DNA from: a bacterium
GTDB lineage: Bacteria; Pseudomonadota; Alphaproteobacteria; Rhizobiales; Aestuariivirgaceae
Assembly: GCA_022842165.1 (NCBI GenBank)
Contig: JALHQC010000018.1
Location: 1 to 64,000, forward strand
DNA length: 64,000 nt
Direction: 5' to 3'
The stretch's first letter is position 1. The number at the start of each line of letters is the position of its first letter. A program made the translations under genes and the position numbers. Positions 40,383 through 50,088 of the stretch are shown piece after piece. A model generated the notes under the pieces. The model did not search any database and was not told the origin of the DNA. It was given only the letters and a program-made list of their open reading frames with translations.

Positions 40383-40505
40383 TACCCGAGCGTCTCCCCC
40401 GCCAGCGGCTATAGTATGGCCTGCCGGCCGAAACAACGGCACCTGGAATAAAATCTGATGTGATCCGTTTTCGGCTTCATACGTTCCCAGGTTAGGGTTT
40501 GGACA

Positions 40506-41957
40506 ATGTCGCACGTCATGAATTCACTTTTCCGGCTGCACAGTGATTTCTGCGGCATGGTCCGGCAGCGACTGCGCGGTGCCGGCCTTGTCGTGATCTG
40601 TGCATCGGTGGCGCTATGGCCGGGTCATGGTTTTTCTCCATTCGGCCCGCCTGCCGCCCTCGCCGATGATGACGATGGAGGCGATGATGATGGCGGTGAT
40701 GATGGCGATGACGGCGGCGGCGGTGGCGGTCGCAAAGCAGGTGGTGGCAAGACGTTCGGGAAAGACAACAGCCGTAACCTGCTTCTGAAAAAACAACAGC
40801 GTACCGGAAAGACGCGGCAGGCCTCTCGCCGCTCTGCAGCGCGTGCCTCTGCAACAGCGATCAAACCCCTGCGCGTCCGGTTCGAGCTGGTGGCTTCGGG
40901 AATTGATGGCGCTGCCCGCACAGCGCTGCTCGGGCGCGGTTATCGTATCCTTGAGGAGTCGCCACTTCTCGCGCAGCAGGGCCAGACAGTCGTGAGGCTG
41001 CGGGTGCCGCGCGGCATCAGCATTGAGGCGGCGCGTTCGGAGGTGCGGGCGCTGTCCGGTGCTCCCAGTGCCGATCTCAATCACTATTACCGTCCGGAGA
41101 GCGGTGACAGTTGCAGCAATTCATCCTGCGAAAGCTGGTCACTCATTTCGTGGGGTCAGGCTGAAAGCGCACAATGCGGGCGCGCTCCCGTCATCGGGAT
41201 TGTCGATACCGGCATCAACACGCTGCACGAGGCGCTGAAGGGTCAGGATATCGAGGCGGTAAGCCTGCTGCGGGACGGGCTGAAGCCATCCGACAAGCGG
41301 CATGGCACTGCTGTTGCAGCCCTGATCGCCGGTGCGCCCGATACGCGCGCCCGCGGGCTTCTGCCGGAAGCGAAGATCATCGCCATCGATCCGTTCCATA
41401 AGGGCGAGCGGGCCGACAACCGGGTCGATGTCTATGATCTCGTGCGGGCCGTCGATATTCTGGTGTCGCGAAGTCCCGACGCCATCAATCTCAGCCTCGC
41501 GGGCCCTCCCAATCTCCTGCTGGAGCGATCGATGACCGCAGCAATCGAGGCTGGAATTCCCGTCATCGCCTCCGTTGGAAATGAGGGTCCCCGCGCCAAG
41601 CCTTCCTTTCCCGCAGCCTATGGAGGGGTCATCGCCGTAACCGCTCTGGACAAAAAGCTCGGCGTCTATCGCCGGGCCGGGCAGGGCGAGCATGTCGATT
41701 TCGCCGCGCCCGGTGTGGGCATATGGACGGCCTTCGGCAGCAGCGGCATGCGCCGCAGCTCCGGCACATCGTATGCCGCCCCCTTCGTTACGGCTGCTGC
41801 CGCGCTGATCAAGGTTGCCAATCCCGACGCGTCTGTTGATGTGGTGGAAGACCGTCTGACTGCAACAACCGTCGATCTTGGAAAGACGGGGCGTGACAAG
41901 ACCTATGGCTCAGGCCTCATCCGCGGCGCGCCATTGTGCAAGGCGCTGGGCGGGTAG
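40506..41957 (+). CDS. S8 subtilisin-like serine protease
   Basis: VIGIVDTGIN (Asp), KRHGTAVAALIAG (His), SSGTSYAAPFVTAAAAL (Ser); Gly/Asp-rich N-terminal linker. Confidence 0.9.
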   Translation: MSHVMNSLFRLHSDFCGMVRQRLRGAGLVVICASVALWPGHGFSPFGPPAALADDDDGGDDDGGDDGDDGGGGGGRKAGGGKTFGKDNSRNLLLKKQQRTGKTRQASRRSAARASATAIKPLRVRFELVASGIDGAARTALLGRGYRILEESPLLAQQGQTVVRLRVPRGISIEAARSEVRALSGAPSADLNHYYRPESGDSCSNSSCESWSLISWGQAESAQCGRAPVIGIVDTGINTLHEALKGQDIEAVSLLRDGLKPSDKRHGTAVAALIAGAPDTRARGLLPEAKIIAIDPFHKGERADNRVDVYDLVRAVDILVSRSPDAINLSLAGPPNLLLERSMTAAIEAGIPVIASVGNEGPRAKPSFPAAYGGVIAVTALDKKLGVYRRAGQGEHVDFAAPGVGIWTAFGSSGMRRSSGTSYAAPFVTAAAALIKVANPDASVDVVEDRLTATTVDLGKTGRDKTYGSGLIRGAPLCKALGG

Positions 41958-42162
41958 CGCGCCCTCTGAACTTTCTTTCCATGTATTCTATTGGAGAGCG
42001 GGAGACGCCCCGTGGACGCAGCTCCAAGGGTTGCAAAGCAGCAGCTGAGGTGCTCGACATAAGGCGGCAACATGTGCCGGCTGGATTGTCGCCAGCGAGG
42101 TCAAGCCCCGGTCCTCGCACCAGGCCAGAAACTCCCAAGACCCCGCGCATTGGCCTTCCTAG

Positions 42163-43150
42163 TGTTCAGTCCCGGCATTTGGTGGAGCGGATTGAGCCTG
42201 AAATGTGCGGGCTTGCTGACCCACTGCTTGCGAATGAACTCGTAGGGCGTGAGACCCTTCGGCGTCTTGAGCCTGCGGCCAAAGTTGTAAGCGGTAATGA
42301 AGTCACCAAGATGCCGCTCAAGCTGCGCGTGATCGTCGTAGCGATAGCGTCTGACAGTGGCCTCCTTGATGGTCCGGTTCATCCGCTCGACCTTTCCGTT
42401 TGTTCACGGATGCATCGGCTTTGTCAGTCGATGCTCGATGTCGATATTGGCACATGCCGCATCAAAGGCGTGACAACGGAAGAGAACACCCTCGGCCCGC
42501 ATCCCCTTGATGTCTGCGGGTGTCCAGCCATCGCCGGTTGGGTCGGTGAAGTGCGTGCCATTGTCTGTCAGGATGGTATGGACTCTGTAAGGAACGGCAT
42601 CAGCCAGGTGACGGAGGAAGTCGGCTGCGAATCTACGCGTCGCCTTCCTGTGCAACTCGACGAAGGCGAACTTCGAGATCCGGTCGATGGCGACCAGGAG
42701 ATAGAGCTTGCCCTCGGCGGTCTGCACCTCGGCGATGTCGATATGGAAGAAGCCGACCGGATACGCCGTGAACTTCTTCTTCGTGACCTTCTCACCTCCG
42801 ACATCCGGCAGTCGTCCGATGCCATGGCGCTGGAGGCAGCGATGCAGCGATGACCGGGTGAGAGTCGGAATGGTCGCCTGCAAAGCATAAGGGCAGTCAT
42901 CGAGCGGCAGGAGTGTGTGCCGACGGAAGGCGACGATAATCGCTTCCTCTTCCGTTGTCAGCACCGTCGACCTTGCTTCCTTGGGCTCGGTCCGCTTATC
43001 AGATGCCGAGGTTCTCCCTCGCTATTTGGATGCGGTCGTTGGATTGATGCCGTAGCGCTTCGCCAGCGCACTCAGGCTCTCTTGACTATGCTGTATCGCT
43101 CGACGGACCGCCTCAGTCGTCGTGGCGCTACCATGAAGAACCTGGCCCAT
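42163..43150 (-). pseudogene. IS481-family transposase with two in-frame stops
   Basis: Single frame from ATG 43150; TAG at 43024..43022 and TGA at 42406..42404; both in frame. Confidence 0.8.
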
Positions 43151-43206
43151 AGTGCCTCCTTCCATTGCACGGAAAACATTGCACCATCAAACCCTGGGAT
43201 CAAACA
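42163..43206 (-). mobile_element. IS481-family insertion sequence, degenerate
   Basis: Transposase with DDE-core text (FHIDIAEV, LTDNGTHFT, NDIEHRLTKP-like) on minus strand; imperfect terminal inverted repeats TGTTTGATCCCAGGGTTTGATGG / TGTTCAGTCCCGGCATTTGGTGG. Confidence 0.85.
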
Positions 43207-43566
43207 TCTGGGAGAGAATCTTGGCGGATTCCTGTTCCGCTGATTGCAGCTGGTTCACATCCCAGGTTTTCTGGATTGATCGCACAGTCTTCGTCATTCG
43301 GCGACAGCATGTGCCACAAGTGACGAACCCGTCTCGACGCAACTGTCACACGGATCCGGGAAAATATCTTCGAGGCCCTGAGACTGGGGCGAGAATGCCG
43401 TCGAGTTAGACCCAAGAAAGTCTCAGGTAAGACCGCAAGTGCGCCGCCCGAACTTCACAAGCTACGGAAATGTCGGAGCTATTTGGGAGTCATCTGAGAA
43501 CCGTGAGTTCGTCTGAGACTGGATGGTGGCGGATGCAGTCTGTGGCGAACCGGTCTCTGCCTAGAA

Positions 43567-43584
43567 TTCCCTGGTAACAGGGAA
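43567..43584. repeat. Inverted repeat TTCCCTG-GTAA-CAGGGAA
   Basis: Perfect 7-bp arms. Confidence 0.7.
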
Positions 43585-43667
43585 AAAACAGGCAATTTTT
43601 TCCGTTTTCGATCCAAGCGTACTCATTTAGCCAGTAATTATGTCCGTTTGTTAAATGATTAGGCCTC

Positions 43668-43695
43668 AATTCCCTGCATACGGTAACAGGGAATT
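43668..43695. repeat. Inverted repeat AATTCCCTG-n10-CAGGGAATT
   Basis: Perfect 9-bp arms; loop contains GGTAA, like the neighbouring repeat. Confidence 0.75.
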
Positions 43696-44345
43696 CTCCA
43701 TCCCGTTGCAGGGTACTGCAAAGGCATGAACAGGGAACTTTCTCCAGGTGGCGGCGAATATCGCCCGTCGGAATGGCACATTTTGTGGGATATGGTGTCC
43801 TGGTCGTGGGATGTCTCCAGTCTTCCGTGGGATTTTCAGTCCACCGTGCGGGATAGACCTCGCAAGTCATGGGACCTGTCGGCCGGTTCGGGGAAATCAA
43901 GAACAAGCCTGGGAGTTCGATCTGGCGAGACGGGACAGTTGCTTCACGCCAGTGATCATGGCGGGACAACCACGCTGCGCCAGGAACACCCGGGCAGTCA
44001 TGTTCGCGAGTTGGTAGCGAGGCCGCTGCCAGGTTCTGGAGGTTCAATCCTGGCACCTGAAGTCGCTCCCGCTCATCAGCCCCACGTCCGGTCGGGCCGC
44101 GAATCGGAGATCGAGCTTCTGAAAGTTTTGACAGATTTTCGCGCGACACGGGCGATGGGCCGCGCCATGCCTACTGTGACTCTTATCCTGAAATCGGAGT
44201 ATATGCCTCAAAACCGCCCTTTAGGGCCGTTTGACACGGCCTTGAAAGCAACAACCTAACCCACTCAAATCGCATGATTATTTTCTGGACAGAGGGTTCT
44301 GGGCGGGTTTAGCCCTGATTATGCGCCATCTGACGGGAGATTTCG

Positions 44346-45668
44346 ATGCCAGCACCATCCTTTGCCTACCGGATCGAGTAGACTGCCACTGGCTCCCTGC
44401 GTCCCTACCCCCGCAATGCCCACAAGCACTCGAAACGGCAGATCAAGCAGATTGCCGCCAGCATCGAGAAGTTCGGGTTCACCAATCCGGTGCTGGTGGG
44501 CGAAGAAGGCGAGATCATCGCCAGCCATGGCCGGGTGGCGGCTGCAAAGCTTCTGGGGCTGGAGACCGTCCCGACCTTGCCCCTGTCGCACCTCAGTGCC
44601 GCCGAGCGCCGTGCTTATGTGCTGGGTGACAACAAGCTGGCGCTCAATGCCAATTGGGACCAGGACCTGCTGGCGATCGAGTTGCAGGGGCTTATCGACC
44701 TCGAGTTCGAGATCGAACTTACCGGCTTCTCGCTGGCCGAGACCGAGATCGTGCTGGCAGACGCCCGGAACCGCCAGGTGGCGGGAGACGATCCAATTCT
44801 GGATCATGTTCCGCCACGGGCGGAGGTGGCCACAACGCAGATAGGCGATGTCTGGCTGCTGGGCCATCATCGGCTGGTTTGCGGCGATGCGCGTGATCCT
44901 GCCGTGTATCCGGCGCTGATGGGCAATGAGGCGGCCGATCTGGTCTTCACGGACCCTCCCTACAATGTCCCGATCAATGGCCATGTGGGTGGCTTGGGCA
45001 GCATCCAGCACCGCGAGTTCGCTTTTGCCGCGGGCGAGATGAGCATGGCGGAGTTTACCTCCTTCCTCACCACTGGCCTCTCCAACATGGCGCACGTCTG
45101 CCTGGATGGCGCCATTGCCTTTGTCTGCATGAACTGGCGCCATATGCGCGAGTTGCTCGATGCCGGTGCTTCGGCCTTCGCCGAACTCAAGAACCTCTGC
45201 GTCTGGAACAAGACCAATGGCGGCATGGGGAGCTTCTATCGCTCGAAGCATGAGCTGGAGTTTGTCTACAAGGTCGGAACCGCGCCCCACATCAACAGCT
45301 TCGAGCTCGGCCAGACCGGGCGCTACCGCACCAATGTCTGGGATTATGCCGGGATCAGCAGTCTGGGCGCCAACCGGGAGCAGGAACTCGCCATGCACCC
45401 GACGGTTAAGCCCGTCGCCCGGGTGGCCGACGCCATCAAGGATTGTTCGAAGCGCGGTCATGTCGTGCTTGACGGCTTCGGCGGCTCCGGCTCGACACTG
45501 ATTGCCGCCGAGACCTGCGGGAGAAAGGCGCGCCTGATCGAGTATGACCCGCTCTATTGCGACACCATCATCGCACGCTGGCAGGCGCGAACCGGCAAGA
45601 CGGCGATCCATGCCGGTCTGAGCCGATCATTCGAGGACATCGCAGACCAGAGACGGACCCTGTCATAA
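44346..45668 (+). pseudogene. ParB-domain-containing DNA methyltransferase (beta-type N4/N6), in-frame amber at codon 12
   Basis: ParB-like LRPYPRNAHKHSKRQIKQIAASIEKFGFTNPVLVGEEGEIIASHGRVAAAKLLGL; VFTDPPYNVP; LDGFGGSGSTLIAAE. TAG at 44379-44381; an alternative start (44490) would lose part of the ParB domain. Confidence 0.85.
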
Positions 45669-45753
45669 GCAGCCTCTGTGAGCCCTCCGGGCCAGTTCAA
45701 TAGGCACCAGCGATGATGCCGCCAGGTTGCATCACCAACAGGAGGAGTTGCCG

Positions 45754-46719
45754 TTGAACCCCAATGATCCGAAAACCCCTTCGTCGGACGGCCGCAACAT
45801 TGCGAGCCACCTCACAGAACCCGTGGTGCAGCAGGTCCGTGCTGCAAGTCTCGGGATGACCGGAACGGCCGACGATCCGGCCCCGAAGATCGGCTATCGC
45901 AGTCCGCCAAGGGCCGGCCGCTTCAAGCCCGGCCAGTCCGGCAACCCCAAGGGGTGCCCGCGGAAGGCAGTGGCACCCTCCGCGCCTCCCCTCACCCCGC
46001 CTTTGCAGCAGGTCCAGGAACACCTGACCCGCCCGATCAGCATCCGGGATGCCGAAGGATCACGCCAGGTCCCGGCACTCCTTGCGGCAGCCCGGATGAT
46101 CGAACAGGGGGCGGCAGAAGGCAGTGTTCAGCTGAAGAAGGCCGACAACAAGCTGACGCTCGAGGCCGAGCAGGACCGCCAGAAATCCATTGCACATGAT
46201 CACGAGTTCTGGCGGGGCTACATCAAGCAACACATGGAGTATGTGAGGGTTCTAACGGCCAAAGGCGACATCGTCGCTGAGTGGCTGCCCTATCCGGAAG
46301 ATATCGTCATGGCACCAGGACAGACCGTTCACTATCGTGGCGCCATAACGGATGCTGAAGCCGAAGGCCTGAACTACCTCCGCCGCTTCCGTGACGCAGT
46401 GATCGTCAAGGTGATCCACGACATCTACAGAACGTCCTATGCGGCGCAGCGCCGCGGTGAATTCCCGGATACGGATATGGGCATGGTGTTTATCGAACTC
46501 ACCAACAGGATGTTCCCCAAGCGCATCGCTGAAGAGGGCGACTATCTCTTCGACGAAATGCAGCGGTTGGCACAGGTGTCACCGCGCTACATCGACCGCG
46601 AGATGACGCGGGCCTGGGCGGCGTTTGACATACCCGCGCCGCGAAAGCCCGGGTTTCCGCCACTGGCACCGCTGCTCAAGCGGCTTCGCAAAACCCATAA
46701 CCTGAACTTGTCGAATTAA
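45754..46719 (+). CDS. DUF5681 domain-containing protein
   Basis: PPRAGRFKPGQSGNPKGCPRKAV motif; directly downstream of ParB-MTase. Confidence 0.88.
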   Translation: MNPNDPKTPSSDGRNIASHLTEPVVQQVRAASLGMTGTADDPAPKIGYRSPPRAGRFKPGQSGNPKGCPRKAVAPSAPPLTPPLQQVQEHLTRPISIRDAEGSRQVPALLAAARMIEQGAAEGSVQLKKADNKLTLEAEQDRQKSIAHDHEFWRGYIKQHMEYVRVLTAKGDIVAEWLPYPEDIVMAPGQTVHYRGAITDAEAEGLNYLRRFRDAVIVKVIHDIYRTSYAAQRRGEFPDTDMGMVFIELTNRMFPKRIAEEGDYLFDEMQRLAQVSPRYIDREMTRAWAAFDIPAPRKPGFPPLAPLLKRLRKTHNLNLSN

Positions 46720-46790
46720 TCGCTAGGTTGCCTGGAGTTTGGAAGCTACTGACAGTCTTAGGTTCCAGCAACTACATCGCGTAGACAGCA

Positions 46791-48146
46791 CTACTGGCGA
46801 CGGCTTTCGTCAACAATTATACAGGCCGGAATCTCAGTACCGTCACAGAGACTCCTAATCTGTCTCATAGATTCAAAAAAACTATCGAGATCGGCCATGC
46901 TGCTGTCAAAACAGCCTCTGCTATCAGGCCAGAATTCTGGTCGCCTACCAGTGGGCTTCTTCTGCCAGTGTCCAGGCGGCATGGTCGTGTTCGCGGCCTT
47001 CCACGCAATTGTTGGGCAGAAGCGGTGGCCCTTCGTTACGTGAGGTAGCGTGTGGCACTCGAAACAGCCTGTACCCGGTGTCGCTTCCTTGATGGAGTCA
47101 AAGTTGTACCAACTGCCCGATACACCATCGAACCCGGCAAAAGTGAATGACGTCACGGTGCCGATTTTGCTATACATTTTGCGCACTGTCGTGCCGAGAT
47201 CGCTCTTGGGATCAACAAGGAACGGATTGCTGCCAACATGGCAGGAGCTGCAGTCGTCGCCACCATCCAAGGGATAGATAAGCGAAGAAAACGCCGTGGA
47301 TTGGAACTCCTCGAAGCCCAGCCGCCGATCGCTTTGACCTTCCGGAACGACATTATCGAAGAAACAGGCATGGCTCTCGTTAGCGTTTACGCAAATCGTC
47401 CCGATCGCGGGAGGTAGTCCGGTACTCTCGGCTTTCTCGCGCTTGAGCATGACGCAGTAGCCTCCACCTTGATCACGGTAGGTCCACACATTAACGGAGC
47501 TCCACGCGTTGAGGATCAAATACCGTTCAACCTCGTGATCCAAGGTTTTGGGCTGCGACCAGCCTTTGTCGGTGGCAAGTGGTCCGGGGACAGCAACACC
47601 AGCACTCTGGCATGCCGCCACATACTGGGTGGCGTCGCGTTTCTGCCCCTTAACTTCAGGTGGCGCCCAACCGAGTACCTTGAGGAGTTCATCTGCTTTC
47701 TGACCACGGACGGCGGCGGTGGCTGCCTCGTCTCCGCCAGCGAGGCGGCGGGCTACTACACGCTGCTGCCGAATGGACACATCGGGAGAAACAAGTGCTG
47801 CAATCTCGATGCGTACGAGATCGCGCTGTTGCCGTTGTGACGCAGTGTCAGGGGGGCCGCCAAGCTTGGCGTCGGTGTCCCGGTACGTGGTCAGTGCCGC
47901 CGGCGGCAAAAGCGACTCGACGCAAGCTCTTACATCGGAAAGCAGGTCCGTTCGACTGACGTCGTCGACTTGCAGCTCTTGGCCATCGGGCACCATGATT
48001 ATAGTCGAGTAAGCCGCTGCTAGTTTGCACCGTGCGTCCGTCGGCTCTTGTTGCCCCGTGCCTTGCGAAGCACTCCAGATGAAGGCGCCCACCACTCCCA
48101 TGACTGGCAGTATGGCGCTACGTAAACGGCGTTGAGGGGCGATCAT
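46791..48146 (-). CDS. Di-heme cytochrome c-like protein (two CXXCH), exported
   Basis: CSSCHVG and CFECHTLPH; hydrophobic N-terminus; ATGA overlap with TfuA gene. Confidence 0.8.
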   Translation of the reverse strand: MIAPQRRLRSAILPVMGVVGAFIWSASQGTGQQEPTDARCKLAAAYSTIIMVPDGQELQVDDVSRTDLLSDVRACVESLLPPAALTTYRDTDAKLGGPPDTASQRQQRDLVRIEIAALVSPDVSIRQQRVVARRLAGGDEAATAAVRGQKADELLKVLGWAPPEVKGQKRDATQYVAACQSAGVAVPGPLATDKGWSQPKTLDHEVERYLILNAWSSVNVWTYRDQGGGYCVMLKREKAESTGLPPAIGTICVNANESHACFFDNVVPEGQSDRRLGFEEFQSTAFSSLIYPLDGGDDCSSCHVGSNPFLVDPKSDLGTTVRKMYSKIGTVTSFTFAGFDGVSGSWYNFDSIKEATPGTGCFECHTLPHVTKGHRFCPTIAWKAANTTMPPGHWQKKPTGRRPEFWPDSRGCFDSSMADLDSFFESMRQIRSLCDGTEIPACIIVDESRRQ

Positions 48147-48862
48147 CGCGCTCGACTTTCAAGACTTCGAAGCAACTGATCAGAGAACCTGGTATGCTGG
48201 AACGGTATTGGCGCGGCTGCGCGCGATAGTGGGACTGTCAAGGTCTCCAGCAGGTCAAGAGCGTCGCGGGCCTTTGCGGCCGGTCCGCTTGCGGCAATCC
48301 AATCCAATAAAATCTGCTGCTTGTTCTCGGCAATGTCAACAGCAGTAAGCAGGCCTTCCCAATTCCGCACCTTGTAGTAAATGGAACGCGCCGCTTGCTG
48401 CAGCTTCCATCTTGTGGCGGATGTAATAAGTTTTTGGGCTGCCATGCGATTAGTGCAATCGTCGAGGTCGACGAGGGGTACCGACAACGGGCGGTAAGAG
48501 AGCTCGGCGGGTCCGTGGAGCAGGGCAACATCCGCATCGGAAGAGCGCCGTCCGATCCTATAGTCCTCGTAGACCCCGCCAGTGCCGATCATGCCAAATG
48601 GCCAGCACTCCGCAGCCCGCAAGGCGCCCATGCTGGCTGCTCCTAACACGTGGCAGCCCGCGGAGAGGGCAAAGAGAATCTCTTTGTGCCAGACTGAGGG
48701 ACCACTCTCGAAAATCCCGTCAATAAGTGCAATCACCGTTCGTCCGGCAAGTACAGCTCGCATGATGTCGCCGCAGCTGGCAGGTGGAGCCAGATCGTAG
48801 GCTGCAGGTTTCGCAAGAGCCAGACCATGGAGACTTGGGCCTGCGAAAACAAGGGGCTTCAT
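48143..48862 (-). CDS. tfuA: TfuA-like protein
   Basis: VFAGPSLHG...GRTVIALIDGIFESGPSVWHKEILFALSAGCHVLGAASMGALRAAECWPFGMIGTGGVYEDYRIG; adjacent YcaO. Confidence 0.93.
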   Translation of the reverse strand: MKPLVFAGPSLHGLALAKPAAYDLAPPASCGDIMRAVLAGRTVIALIDGIFESGPSVWHKEILFALSAGCHVLGAASMGALRAAECWPFGMIGTGGVYEDYRIGRRSSDADVALLHGPAELSYRPLSVPLVDLDDCTNRMAAQKLITSATRWKLQQAARSIYYKVRNWEGLLTAVDIAENKQQILLDWIAASGPAAKARDALDLLETLTVPLSRAAAPIPFQHTRFSDQLLRSLESRAR

Positions 48863-50088
48863 GCACTAGCCCATCGGTGAAGCAGCTTAGCAGCGGCGCG
48901 CCCCGTACGTGGGAATGCTGCAGGCGTGTGCAAACTCACCAGATCGTCTGCAAGGACTCGTACGGCTTCGAAACCATGCGCCGAGCCGCCTAATGGAAAA
49001 ACGTAGAAATCTCCCCTTGTCAACTCATAAACCAGTCGGGCGACTTCACCAAGCGACGTGGCAGCAGGTTCGAGATCTGTCATTTGTTCAACGAACTGGC
49101 ATGGTGCAAAGAGTGCCAGCGATGAACTCCCGGGCCTTCTGTGATAGCTCTCCTCATACAGATCATCACGGGCGCCCGAGATGAACACCGCCCGGCATTG
49201 AACTGCTTCGAGCAGGGCGCCGAGTGCTGCATCCTCTCGGGACAATCTGCAGCAGAACCCTGTGAAACACGGTTGCCCTGGTATATCCGGTACCAGCGTT
49301 GCCGCAATGACTGGCAGCCCCGTTTCGTGTTGCAAGTCCATGAATTGCGCTTCGACTCCTGCCTTTCCAAGCCGGTCAATTGCCTCGCGCATCAGCACTC
49401 CGCGACCATGATCGAAACAGACCGCGCGGCTGGCTGTCCCGGCGCGTGGCAACATTGCGGCGAATAAAGCGTCATCCTCAAGGAGTTCACACAGACCATG
49501 AGTGATGGCGCTAGCCTGGTTCGCGCCCGAAGCAAGTCCGGATGACGTCATTCGGAAGTGGGATGTATCCCATGGTGCTCCCGACTGCATGTCCAGTCCG
49601 ACGAGCTCATAAGGCGCATAGACGTGTTCGCCAGTTCGCCACGATATTCCCTTCACCCAAGCCATTTCCCTTTCAGGATCGAGAGAACGCAACGCGCAAC
49701 GCGACTGCCTGCTTAGTGGCACGCTGCTCAGTCCGCGCCGTGCGAGCCCACCGCGGGTATCTACAAGATCTACCAGGTCAGCAGCGCGTTCGGCCCTGGC
49801 CTGCTCGAGGCTTTCCATGACAGCCGATGTCCAGGCTGCCTCATCCACTAGGCCTTTGCCGGCCGAAACCGCGAGTGAACGTGATGCCGGTCGCATGGCC
49901 GCCCATATGGGAATACCAATCCTATCAAGTCCTGTCAGACTGCAGACTCGAGTAACTCCATACGCTACAAGAACAGGCTCAAGATCCGCTCGCGTCAGAC
50001 AGCTTGCCGGTTCGCGCGTAAGTGGACCTTCGCGCAATCGCTCAAGCCTCTGAAAACTCTCCGCGATCACATGGGGGGAGGCCGCCAT
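48859..50088 (-). CDS. YcaO-family ATP-dependent cyclodehydratase/thioamidase
   Basis: SAGKGLVDEAAWTSAVMESLEQARAERA; SGLASGANQASAITHGLCELLEDDAL; RLSREDAALGALLEAVQCRAVFISGARDDLYEE (YcaO ATP-grasp-like motifs); TGATG coupling to upstream ORF. Confidence 0.93.
   Translation of the reverse strand: MAASPHVIAESFQRLERLREGPLTREPASCLTRADLEPVLVAYGVTRVCSLTGLDRIGIPIWAAMRPASRSLAVSAGKGLVDEAAWTSAVMESLEQARAERAADLVDLVDTRGGLARRGLSSVPLSRQSRCALRSLDPEREMAWVKGISWRTGEHVYAPYELVGLDMQSGAPWDTSHFRMTSSGLASGANQASAITHGLCELLEDDALFAAMLPRAGTASRAVCFDHGRGVLMREAIDRLGKAGVEAQFMDLQHETGLPVIAATLVPDIPGQPCFTGFCCRLSREDAALGALLEAVQCRAVFISGARDDLYEESYHRRPGSSSLALFAPCQFVEQMTDLEPAATSLGEVARLVYELTRGDFYVFPLGGSAHGFEAVRVLADDLVSLHTPAAFPRTGRAAAKLLHRWASA

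Noticed and set aside
43490-44149. 219-aa minus-strand ORF containing FPVTVCREL...
   Set aside because: Reads through the inverted repeats; similar fragments are, to my recollection, common spurious annotations over repeat DNA. Kept only as repeat findings.
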